This document shows positions 1-6,848 of a stretch of DNA of 15,288 nt, in pieces (positions within the stretch are counted from its first letter, which is position 1; the number at the start of each line of letters is the position of its first letter). The DNA lies in the NCBI GenBank assembly GCA_023392035.1, contig JAEVZY010000262.1, forward strand, positions 1 to 15,288, in the 5' to 3' direction. Origin of the DNA: Pseudomonadota bacterium. Its GTDB lineage: Bacteria > Pseudomonadota > Gammaproteobacteria > Burkholderiales > Burkholderiaceae_D. A program made the position numbers and the translations under genes. A model generated the notes under the pieces. The model did no database searches and was not told the DNA's origin. It saw only the letters and a program-made list of their open reading frames with translations.

Positions 1-3000
1 GTGCGTGGCCAGGCTGACCGAAGCGCTGGCGCTGTTCACCTGTCCGCTGCTGTTGATGCCAAGTGCCGCCAGCGAGAGGGCGCCGCCGCTGCTGCTGCCG
101 CCACCGCCACCGATGCTGCTGGTAGGGCCGCCGTCCGGCAGGGTGCCGAGGAAATCGGCATTCGAGCCGATCGCCGCCGTGAGCATGGCGCCGGTATTGT
201 TGACGTTGATGTTGCCGTTGGCGCTGCTGATGCCATTGAGCGTCACTGCGCTGGCATCGGCGGTATTGAGGCTGTTGGTCAGCAGGATGTCACCGTTGCC
301 GCTGTTGTTGGCGGCGAAGGCGGCGATCTGGTTGCCGGCATTGCTCAGCGTGATGCCGCTGACGGCGCTGGCGATCAATTGCTTCTTCACGTGCAGCGGA
401 CTGTCCTGGACGATGCTGCCATTGCGCGCTTCCAGCACCAGGTTGTCGGCGCTGAGGTGACCCACGGACAGCGTGCCGCTGCCCTGGGAAAACGCGGCGT
501 CGGCCAGCGCCAGGTTGCCGCCGCTCAGGCTGACGGACTCGGTCAGCCGCAGGCGCGAACCGGGATTGCCGATCACGCTGCCATCGCTCACCGCCAGGCT
601 GGCCAGGCGCACGCCGCCGGTCAAAGTCAGGTTGCCGGACGTTAGATTGACATTCAAGGTCGACGCCGCGTCGGCCAGCGTGACATTGCCGCCGCCGGCA
701 ATCTGCAAGCCGCCGTTGCCGCTGGTGCTGCCCTTGAGCGCCAGCGTGCTGTTCGAGACGCTGATATTGCCGCCGGTATCGGGCGGGCTGCCGGGCGGTG
801 GCGGCGGGGCGGCATTGATGGTGGTGGCCGAGTTGATCGTCAGATTGCCGCCATACAGGTTGAGCGCACCGGCATTGACGATCAGCTTGTCGATGGTATC
901 GCTGCCCAGGCCATGGTATGCGGTAACGCCGCTATTGATCACCACGGTATCGATCGCGGTCGGAATGTAGCCGGATTCCCAGTTGGAGAGGTTGCCCCAG
1001 TCGCTATCGCCGGCCCTGGCCGTAATCGTGGCCGCGTCCGTCAGGGCCAGCGTGACGCCATCGCCGTAAGTGGCCTTGACCATCCGCTTGAGGCTGCCGG
1101 CGTTGACGATGTCGCCGCTCACGGTGCGGAAGTAACTGCCTTGCAGCACGCCGCTGCCGTAGCTGAAGCTGAAGGGCGTGAATTGAAGGCTGGTGTCGGG
1201 CACGTAGTTGTTCAGCAGGCGGGTCTGCAAGGCGCCGCCGAATTGATTGCCAAGGGTGACCGAAGCGCCCGTGAAATTGATGGTGTCGATACTGCTGTTG
1301 CCGGCGATGTCCACCATCAGCACGCCGCCGTCGCCCTGCGCGAAATTGCCATTGACGGTCATGCTGCCGACGGCGCCGTCACCCCCCGGAGCCAGCTTGC
1401 CGGTGTTGGTGAAAACTTCGCCGCTGCTGATGCTGCCGCTGCCCGCGATCAGGCCGCTGTTGTCTATGCTGCCCGTGACATTCACGCTGGCATTGCCGCT
1501 CATGTTCAGTGAGCCAAGCGGATTCAGTTGCAGCTTGCCGGCAAAGAGGCTGCCGCCTGCGCCCAAATCGACGCTGCCGTTGTCGATCAGGAGGCTGCCG
1601 TTCTGGTATCCCATGCCGTCGCTGACCCTGAGCGCGCCGCCATTGAGGGCGAGGCGGCCGCTATGGGTGAGATTGCCGATGTTGACGCTGCTCCCGCCAT
1701 TGCTGCTGCCGGCCGCGCTGTTCAGGTTCAGGTTGAGCGCGCCGGCAGTGCTGGTGATGCCGGCATTGATGTTGATATTGCCGGCCGCTTCAAGCGTCAG
1801 GCTGGCATTGCCGCCTGCGGTCTTGGCGATGTCGGCGCTGACCGTAATGTCGCCCGCCTCGCTGCCGCCGGTACCGGTGCTCAAGCGCACGCTGGTGCCG
1901 TTGTTGAGCTGCTGGGCAATCGTGCTGTTGAGGATTTTGGAGCCGCTGCCCGAGGATTCGACGGCATAGATGTTGTCGGTGCTCACGCCGGAGAGATCGC
2001 CGTTGGCCGCCACCACTTCCAGGTTGGTGGGATCGATCAGCCAGCTGCCGCCCGAGCCGACGGTGGGTGCCTTGACCACATCCAGTTGCTTCAGGCCGGA
2101 AGTCTCGACAAAGCCGCCATGGCCGGGTGCGCCGCGGGCGGAAACCTCGCCGTCGATGTAGGCCTGGTTCTGCGCCACCAGCGTGACCTGGCCGCCGGTC
2201 GTGCCGTCGGCACTGATGCTGGAGCTGGCGCTGGTGGTCAGGTTCTGCCCGGCGCGCAGGAAGATGCGGCCGCCTTCGCGCACCACGCTGGAGGCGTTGA
2301 TGCTGCCGCTGTTGGCGATCAGGCCGGCGGCAATGCCGATGCGGCCCGCCTCGGCGGTAATGCTGCCCAGGTTGGTGACGCTGCCGGCACTGCCGGTCAC
2401 GGCCACCGTGACGCCGGGCGTGGCGGTGTCGGCCAGGGTGACGGTCTGGCCGGCGGCCAGCATCACTTCGCCCTGCGGGCTGGCGATGATGCCGCCGTTG
2501 GCAACGCTGCTGCCGATCAGGTAGACGCTGCCGCCGGTGGCGGACTTGATCGTTCCCTGGTTCTCCACAGCGCCGGCGCTGCCTTGTTTGGCGAAGTTCA
2601 GCTTGCCGGCCAGGAAATCGGCGTCCTGGATATTGAGCGTGCTGCCGACGAAGCGGCCGACGTCGACCATGCCGCCCGGACCGACCAGGATGCCGTTCGG
2701 ATTGACCAAGGCCACCAGGCCGGGCGCCGTCAGCTTGCCGTAGATCTGCGAAATGTCGCCGCCCGTCACGCGGGCCAGGAAGGCCGCCGCCGCGCTCGGC
2801 TGGCTGATGTTGACCACGGCATTGGAGCCGATCGAGAAGGAAAGGAAATTGGCGATTGCCTGCGGCGAGAGCTGGTTGATGTTGAGGACATTGCCGTTCT
2901 GCGCAAACACCACATTGCCGTTGACCACGCTCCAGCCGCTGGGCAGCGCGCCCGGCGCGGGCGCCGCGGCCAGCGCGCCGGTTTGCCAGGCGCTGCATAC

Positions 3001-3090
3001 GGCGGCGGCCAGCAGCGAACGGCGCAGCGCCTGACGCCAGGGCCTGTGGCGGGAAGTGGAAGGGGTGGAACCGGCTGCGGTTTTTTTCAT
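1..3090 (-). CDS. TpsA-type two-partner secretion exoprotein (HMW1/FHA-like adhesin), C-terminus outside window
   Basis: This is the first 1030 codons of a very large secreted protein; no stop is reached before the left edge. A basic N-terminus and hydrophobic stretch ending in GALA near residue 41 look like a signal peptide. A TPS secretion domain follows, with the hallmark NPNGI at 130-134. GGFVETSG (325-332) and WLIDPTN (350-356) match landmarks in the Haemophilus HMW1 adhesin. From about residue 390 it is Gly/Asn/Ser/Thr-rich short-strand repeat, as expected of a right-handed beta-helix. Further along are an APGG...GNF segment (567-585), a WGNLSNW module (698-704), a proline-rich hinge (about 759-767) and a glycine/serine run (about 985-1001). 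ATG 3090 lies one base after the tpsB stop. By family, it is exported through TpsB to act as a surface or released adhesin. The ligand cannot be told from this sequence. Confidence 0.93.
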   Translation of the reverse strand, partial: MKKTAAGSTPSTSRHRPWRQALRRSLLAAAVCSAWQTGALAAAPAPGALPSGWSVVNGNVVFAQNGNVLNINQLSPQAIANFLSFSIGSNAVVNISQPSAAAAFLARVTGGDISQIYGKLTAPGLVALVNPNGILVGPGGMVDVGRFVGSTLNIQDADFLAGKLNFAKQGSAGAVENQGTIKSATGGSVYLIGSSVANGGIIASPQGEVMLAAGQTVTLADTATPGVTVAVTGSAGSVTNLGSITAEAGRIGIAAGLIANSGSINASSVVREGGRIFLRAGQNLTTSASSSISADGTTGGQVTLVAQNQAYIDGEVSARGAPGHGGFVETSGLKQLDVVKAPTVGSGGSWLIDPTNLEVVAANGDLSGVSTDNIYAVESSGSGSKILNSTIAQQLNNGTSVRLSTGTGGSEAGDITVSADIAKTAGGNASLTLEAAGNININAGITSTAGALNLNLNSAAGSSNGGSSVNIGNLTHSGRLALNGGALRVSDGMGYQNGSLLIDNGSVDLGAGGSLFAGKLQLNPLGSLNMSGNASVNVTGSIDNSGLIAGSGSISSGEVFTNTGKLAPGGDGAVGSMTVNGNFAQGDGGVLMVDIAGNSSIDTINFTGASVTLGNQFGGALQTRLLNNYVPDTSLQFTPFSFSYGSGVLQGSYFRTVSGDIVNAGSLKRMVKATYGDGVTLALTDAATITARAGDSDWGNLSNWESGYIPTAIDTVVINSGVTAYHGLGSDTIDKLIVNAGALNLYGGNLTINSATTINAAPPPPPGSPPDTGGNISVSNSTLALKGSTSGNGGLQIAGGGNVTLADAASTLNVNLTSGNLTLTGGVRLASLAVSDGSVIGNPGSRLRLTESVSLSGGNLALADAAFSQGSGTLSVGHLSADNLVLEARNGSIVQDSPLHVKKQLIASAVSGITLSNAGNQIAAFAANNSGNGDILLTNSLNTADASAVTLNGISSANGNINVNNTGAMLTAAIGSNADFLGTLPDGGPTSSIGGGGGSSSGGALSLAALGINSSGQVNSASASVSLATH

Positions 3091-3091
3091 G

Positions 3092-4747
3092 TCAGAACCC
3101 CAGGATGGCACTCAGGTGGGCTTTCAGATCGCCCCGTTTTTCAGTCGGCGAATGTCCGGCGTTGGCCACCCGCGCCACATCCAGGCGCAGGTTGAAATCG
3201 CGTCCCAGGCTGTAGCGCGCGCCGAAGCCGAAGCTGGCCACCGTCATGCTGGGCGCCAGCGCGCTGCCGGCAGTCTTGTTGTTGTGGCCGCGGCCGATGT
3301 CATAGAAGGCCAGCAGGCGCAGCGTGCCTTTCAGCCCGCGCTTGGCCAGCAGCTCGGGGGTATAGGCTTCGGCATTGAAGACGGCGCCGCTGTCGGCCAC
3401 CACCGCCCGTTCGTTGAAGCCGCGCACCGCGCTGGCGCCGGCCAGGCCGAACTGCTCGGACGCCACCAGCGGATCGGGCGCGTACTGCGCCGTGCCGGCC
3501 AGGCGCATCTGCCAATCGTTGCTCCAGCCCTTGAACAGCGAGGCGCTGCCGCGCACGATCACGAAGTTGTCGCGCGTATCGCGATTGCCGGCGATGAAGG
3601 AGTAGTGGTCGTTGCGGCCGCTGCTGCTGGTGTAGCTGGGGCCCACCCCCAGGTTTTGCGCCAGGCCGAGGTTGTAGTCCACGCTCTGGCCCACGCTTTG
3701 ATGCTGGGCGCCATAGGTCACCGACAGCGGCAAGGTGGAATACGGCTGGCAGCTGGGCAGCGCAATGCCGGCGAAGTTGCAGCTCGAGTCGATCTTCTTG
3801 TAGTCGGCGCCGAACACCAGCTTGCTGGTGCGTTCGCCGCTGCGGGCGAAGAAATGGTTCCAGCGCATCGCATAGACATCGCCCTTGCCGGTGAAGCCCA
3901 GCAGCGAGCCGAGCGTGGGCGAAGTGCCGCTGGTGACGCTGGATTTACCGTAGATGAAGTCCAGGCTGTCGCCGATGCCGTACAGCGGCAGGCGGTAGCC
4001 CAGCGAATACAGGTTGACCTGGGAGCCCGCGGGACTGTCGGGCGAAGTGGTATAGGCCAGCGAGGCGACGTGGTCGCGGTTGAACAGGTTGGAGTGCTGC
4101 AGGGCGGCGCCGGTGCGCCATCTGCCGGTTTCGGCGGTGCCGGTATTGTCCACCGTCAGGATGGCGCGCAAGGGGTTGTTGTCGCTCACGGCCACCCTGG
4201 CGTCGATCTTGCCGTCGGTCTCGGCGCTGGCCAGGGTGACATTGACCTGCTTGGCCGGATTGTCGTTGGCCAGTTGCACCGCTTCCGAAATCCGGCGCAG
4301 GTTGGGCGTGACGCCGGCCTGCAAAGCGGGCAGGCTGGCGCGGATATTCTCTTCGCTGAAATGCTTGTTGTCGGAGACGGTGATCTTGCCGATTACGGTC
4401 TCCACCACCTGGATCCGCACCACGCCTGAAGTCAGCTCCTGTTCCGGTACAAAGACCTGCACGGCGCTGTAACCGTCCTGGCGGTAGGCGTTCTCCAGCG
4501 CTTCCAGCGCGCGCTGCACATCGCCGTAGACGCGCTTGGGGCCGCTGTAGGGGCCAACCGTCTGCTCGACTTGTTGGGCCGTGAGCAGGCTGTTGCCCTC
4601 GACCTGGAAACGCTTGATGTCGAAGTGTTCGTCGGCCGCTGCCGGCGCGCTGGCGGAAGTCTCTTGCGGCGCGGCCTGGGCCAGTGCGCCCGGCGCCGTC
4701 GCGGCCAGGACGATCCCCGCCAGGCAGGAATGAACAGCGTGTTTCAT
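3092..4747 (-). CDS. TpsB two-partner secretion outer-membrane transporter (FhaC/ShlB/HMW1B family)
   Basis: The product has 551 residues, normal for the family. A signal peptide ends at about ALAQ (21-24). Two POTRA domains follow (about 46-117 and 120-190), then a 16-strand-type beta-barrel to the C-terminal phenylalanine, the usual outer-membrane assembly signal. VRGF (441-444) is the conserved L6-loop motif of TpsB/Omp85 proteins, and FYDIG (481-485) is the second conserved barrel motif. Known role of the family: the POTRAs recognise the TPS domain of the partner in the periplasm and the barrel exports it. The frame is open up to 4915, but ATG 4747 was chosen because it directly precedes the signal peptide; the 56 extra residues would be very basic and would spoil it. 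The ribosome-binding site is weak (AAAAAAG). Its only partner is the adjacent tpsA, one base downstream, so the two are clearly cotranscribed. Confidence 0.95.
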   Translation of the reverse strand: MKHAVHSCLAGIVLAATAPGALAQAAPQETSASAPAAADEHFDIKRFQVEGNSLLTAQQVEQTVGPYSGPKRVYGDVQRALEALENAYRQDGYSAVQVFVPEQELTSGVVRIQVVETVIGKITVSDNKHFSEENIRASLPALQAGVTPNLRRISEAVQLANDNPAKQVNVTLASAETDGKIDARVAVSDNNPLRAILTVDNTGTAETGRWRTGAALQHSNLFNRDHVASLAYTTSPDSPAGSQVNLYSLGYRLPLYGIGDSLDFIYGKSSVTSGTSPTLGSLLGFTGKGDVYAMRWNHFFARSGERTSKLVFGADYKKIDSSCNFAGIALPSCQPYSTLPLSVTYGAQHQSVGQSVDYNLGLAQNLGVGPSYTSSSGRNDHYSFIAGNRDTRDNFVIVRGSASLFKGWSNDWQMRLAGTAQYAPDPLVASEQFGLAGASAVRGFNERAVVADSGAVFNAEAYTPELLAKRGLKGTLRLLAFYDIGRGHNNKTAGSALAPSMTVASFGFGARYSLGRDFNLRLDVARVANAGHSPTEKRGDLKAHLSAILGF

Positions 4748-4973
4748 CTTTTTTATACGGGCCGCATGGCGCGGACCGCCTCCCCTTTTGATCCACGCTT
4801 CGCGCTGCAACGATCGGCGCAAGCGGTTCGCAAGCCTTGCGCCGGACCTCAGATTGAAAGCGGTGGAATTCCCTGAAACAGAGCTACTGGTGCTGGCTGC
4901 CGGCGCTTTCTGCATGAGGCGCCGTGCGGGCGGTAAAAGCGATGTGCCCCGGCTTCGGGCGATTTGTTACCGC
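4748..4973 (-). promoter_or_regulatory. Structured 5' leader of the TPS operon
   Basis: About 226 nt lie between the predicted transcription start and tpsB. Perfect inverted repeats are visible. GCGGTAA at 4967-4973 (minus reading) pairs with TTACCGC at 4930-4936, enclosing a small CCCG/CGGG hairpin (4948-4959). A 9-bp stem CGGCGCAAG/CTTGCGCCG uses 4815-4823 and 4836-4844 around a 12-nt loop. A weaker GGCGC/GCGCC pair lies near 4900-4923. No stem is followed by a U-run, so these are not intrinsic terminators, and I recognise no known riboswitch core. Confidence 0.4.
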
Positions 4974-4979
4974 TGGTAA

Positions 4980-5020
4980 AGTATAGAGCCTCGCTCCCCG
5001 CGCTGTGGATTATTTTTTAA
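4980..5020 (-). promoter_or_regulatory. Candidate sigma-70 promoter of the TPS operon with A-tract upstream element
   Basis: On the minus strand the -10 is TATACT (4980-4985, 5 of 6 consensus) and the -35 is TCCACA (5004-5009, 4 of 6), with an 18-bp spacer. An A/T-rich run, TTAAAAAATAA (about 5010-5020), sits directly upstream of the -35 where a UP element would be. It is the only A/T-rich spot in an otherwise GC-rich intergenic region. Predicted start is near 4973-4974. Confidence 0.45.
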
Positions 5021-5099
5021 CGCCCGCGGCCTTGCACATTTGCCATGCTTTCGCCGCCGGTGCTGCCGCCGAGCGCTGCCGCTTCGATCTGCGCTGCCC

Positions 5100-5129
5100 A
5101 AAAAAAATGGACGCCGCAGCGTCCATTTT
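5100..5129 (-). terminator. Rho-independent terminator of the small gene at 5147-5317
   Basis: A perfect 11-bp stem (AAAATGGACGC at 5104-5114 with GCGTCCATTTT at 5119-5129) encloses a 4-nt loop. Read on the minus strand, the stem is followed by an uninterrupted U-run from the eight A's at 5100-5107. It lies 17 bp past the stop of the small gene and just upstream of the TPS promoter, so it separates the two units. Confidence 0.85.
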
Positions 5130-5146
5130 CTTGCTTCGATCAAGCC

Positions 5147-5317
5147 TCATATCCGCAGTGAGCGCGCCATGGCCGCCTGCTTCTGGTAATAGGCCACGTT
5201 CTGCTGCGCCTCGCGGGCGCGCTTCTGTTCCACATCGGCGCAGATCAGATAGTGGTCTTCGGCGCGTCTCAGCCACCAGTGGCGAATCTGTCGCAACACC
5301 GGACTGAGCGAAAGCAT
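5147..5317 (-). CDS. Small basic hypothetical protein (56 aa)
   Basis: I do not recognise the family with certainty. The 56-residue product starts with a short amphipathic stretch rich in Leu, Arg and Trp (including HWWLRRAEDH). A long helix rich in Glu, Gln, Ala, Lys and Arg follows and could form a coiled coil. There is one cysteine and no signal peptide or membrane segment, so it is probably cytoplasmic. Three things support a real gene: ATG 5317 has an AGGAA ribosome-binding site six bases upstream, a strong intrinsic terminator follows the stop, and the composition is unlike a random GC-rich shadow. A GTG at 5356 in the same frame would add 13 residues but has no comparable ribosome site. 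Function is unknown. Confidence 0.65.
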   Translation of the reverse strand: MLSLSPVLRQIRHWWLRRAEDHYLICADVEQKRAREAQQNVAYYQKQAAMARSLRI

Positions 5318-5323
5318 GGTCAG

Positions 5324-5328
5324 TTCCT
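5324..5328 (-). promoter_or_regulatory. Ribosome-binding site deciding the start of the 56-aa gene
   Basis: AGGAA on the minus strand with a 6-nt spacer to ATG 5317. It favours the 56-residue form over the 69-residue form that would begin with GTG at 5356. Confidence 0.6.
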
Positions 5329-5578
5329 GCAGCTTGTATTCTTTGGTGTGGGCCACGCAAGCCTCCGTATTTGCCTAGTCTGCCAATGGTTCTTCGCAGT
5401 GAAGAACCGCATGAAAGTCGCGCGAGTCAACAACGCCCCCGCAGACCGATGGGCCCGCGGGCTGGATTTCATCTTAGTGAGCGAGACCTGCACTGCATTG
5501 ATGGACGTCAACGCAAAAGCGGGGTGGAAACAAGGCTGGCGCAAGCCGGTTTCTCCTATGAGGCGCGGCGCGGTCGCC

Positions 5579-5608
5579 TTGACAACTTTGCGGGCGACCA
5601 CTTACCCT
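5579..5608 (+). promoter_or_regulatory. Candidate promoter of the zipA-ligA-galU-def operon
   Basis: A perfect -35 hexamer TTGACA (5579-5584) is followed after 18 bp by TACCCT (5603-5608), a poor -10 with 3 of 6 consensus bases. It would leave a leader of about 140 nt before zipA. The -35 match is the main support. Confidence 0.35.
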
Positions 5609-5751
5609 AGCCCGATCCAGAGAGGGCCGCCGGCGGCCCATGCCTGTCACCAGGCCCGTCATCAACGCAAGTCACCAGCGCAAGTCAAGAACGCAGCCAA
5701 CATGACAGCCCTCCCAACTCCTCTTCTTCGCGGCCTTGCGGCCAGCGCAGC

Positions 5752-6843
5752 ATGACTGAATTCCAGGCCAGCCTAATTGCCATCGGCGCCGCCATCGTGG
5801 TGGCGGTCGTCTCCTACAACAAGTGGCAGGAGTACAAGGCGCGCAAAAGCGTGGAGCGCGCCTTCTCCGCCAGTCCCGATGACGTCCTGATGGGCGAGGG
5901 CGGCGAACGCCGCGAACCCAGCATGGATGAACAGGAACAGCTGGCGCAAAGCGCGCTCGAGCAAAACGCGGGCGATGCCGGCGACCCCAGCGTGGCGGTG
6001 GCCGACGAAGCCGTGGCGCCGCTCTCGGCCGGCTTGCGCGCCCAGCCCAAGCCGCTGCCGGTGGATGAGCTGATCGATTGCGAAGTGGCGATCGAACTCG
6101 AAGGCCCGATGCGCGGCGAAAAATTGCTGCCGGCCCTGCAGGGCTTGCGCCATGTCGGCGGCAAGGCGGTGCACTACATCGGCCAGGCCGAAGACGGCAA
6201 CTGGGAGCCGGTGGCGGTATCGGGCGTGTACACCACCCTGCGCGCCGGGGTGCAGATGGCCAATCGCAGCACGGCCCTGAACGAAATCGAGTTTTCCGAA
6301 ATCGTGGCACGCCTGCGCCAGGTGGCAGATGAAGCCGGCGGCGAAATCTTCGTGCCCGACATGACCCAGGTGATGGCCGCGGCGCGCAGCCTGCACCAGT
6401 TCGTCAATGAGCACGATGCCCAGCTCGGCGTGAATGTCGCCAGCCGCGGCGCGCCGTGGGCCATCAGCACCTTGCTGGCGGCGCTGGAGCGCCAGGGCTT
6501 CGATGTGCGGCCCGACGGCCGCCTGGTCATGCAGGATGGCGACAATGGCGTGCTGTTCTGGCTCTCCACCAATGTCAGCCTGGCCGAGGAATCGACCTCG
6601 CGCCTGACGCTCTTGCTCGATGTGCCGCGGGTGGCGCGCGAGCGCGACGGCTTCAATGCCATGGTGGCCTGCGCCCGCATGCTGGCCGCGCGCCTGGATG
6701 GCGCCGTGGTGGACGATGCCGGCCAGGCCTTGTCCGATGCCGCGCTGGACGAGATCGCGGAACAGGTGGACGGCTTTTACCAGGACATGGAGCGCTGCCA
6801 GATTCCGGCCGGATCGGTGCGCGCCTTGCGCTTGTTCAGCTGA
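5752..6843 (+). CDS. zipA: Cell division protein ZipA (FtsZ-binding membrane anchor)
   Basis: The 363-residue protein has an N-terminal membrane segment (about 6-22) with no cleavage site, followed by a short basic stretch. An acidic, low-complexity linker spans about 40-100. The C-terminal part (about 224-363) reads like the ZipA FtsZ-binding domain, with LLAAL, VLFWL and a long final helix. This is the known ZipA plan: an inner-membrane anchor tethering FtsZ filaments at the division septum. Position directly before ligA supports the call, as zipA-ligA adjacency is widespread in proteobacteria. Residues 108-222 resemble the C-terminal domain in pattern and may be a second, degenerate copy of the same fold. 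ATG 5752 places the membrane segment correctly, but no clear Shine-Dalgarno is present. The ligA start lies five bases after its stop. Confidence 0.85.
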   Translation: MTEFQASLIAIGAAIVVAVVSYNKWQEYKARKSVERAFSASPDDVLMGEGGERREPSMDEQEQLAQSALEQNAGDAGDPSVAVADEAVAPLSAGLRAQPKPLPVDELIDCEVAIELEGPMRGEKLLPALQGLRHVGGKAVHYIGQAEDGNWEPVAVSGVYTTLRAGVQMANRSTALNEIEFSEIVARLRQVADEAGGEIFVPDMTQVMAAARSLHQFVNEHDAQLGVNVASRGAPWAISTLLAALERQGFDVRPDGRLVMQDGDNGVLFWLSTNVSLAEESTSRLTLLLDVPRVARERDGFNAMVACARMLAARLDGAVVDDAGQALSDAALDEIAEQVDGFYQDMERCQIPAGSVRALRLFS

Positions 6844-6848
6844 GTCTT

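Larger units (their letters stand above)
5318..5751. other. Non-coding stretch between the small gene and zipA
   Basis: This is 434 bp with no convincing gene; open frames here are short, proline/arginine-rich and lack ribosome sites. It holds a perfect 8-bp inverted repeat (GGTTCTTC 5388-5395, GAAGAACC 5401-5408, 5-nt loop) about 70 bp upstream of the small gene. It also holds a candidate zipA promoter (5579-5608) and two copies of CGCAAGTCA 13 bp apart (5666-5674, 5679-5687). I see no remnant of smc, which often precedes zipA in betaproteobacteria. Confidence 0.6.

Noticed and set aside
100..2500. Repetitive-looking GCCG/CTGCTG runs
   Set aside because: They encode the short-strand Gly/Asn/Ser/Ala repeats of the TpsA beta-helix; not a CRISPR array or DNA-level tandem repeat.
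1528..4429. Long plus-strand open frames (1528-3195, 3056-4429) opposite tpsA and tpsB
   Set aside because: Composition shadows rich in Ala, Gly, His and Gln with no domain; the TPS genes on the minus strand have clear signal peptides and motifs.
5666..5687. Two copies of CGCAAGTCA 13 bp apart before zipA
   Set aside because: Only two copies of a 9-mer; not enough to claim an iteron array or operator.
5252..5755. A plus-strand frame ending in an ATGA overlap with zipA
   Set aside because: It runs through the opposite-strand small gene and a promoter region, is low in recognisable structure, and has no ribosome site; the overlap looks coincidental.
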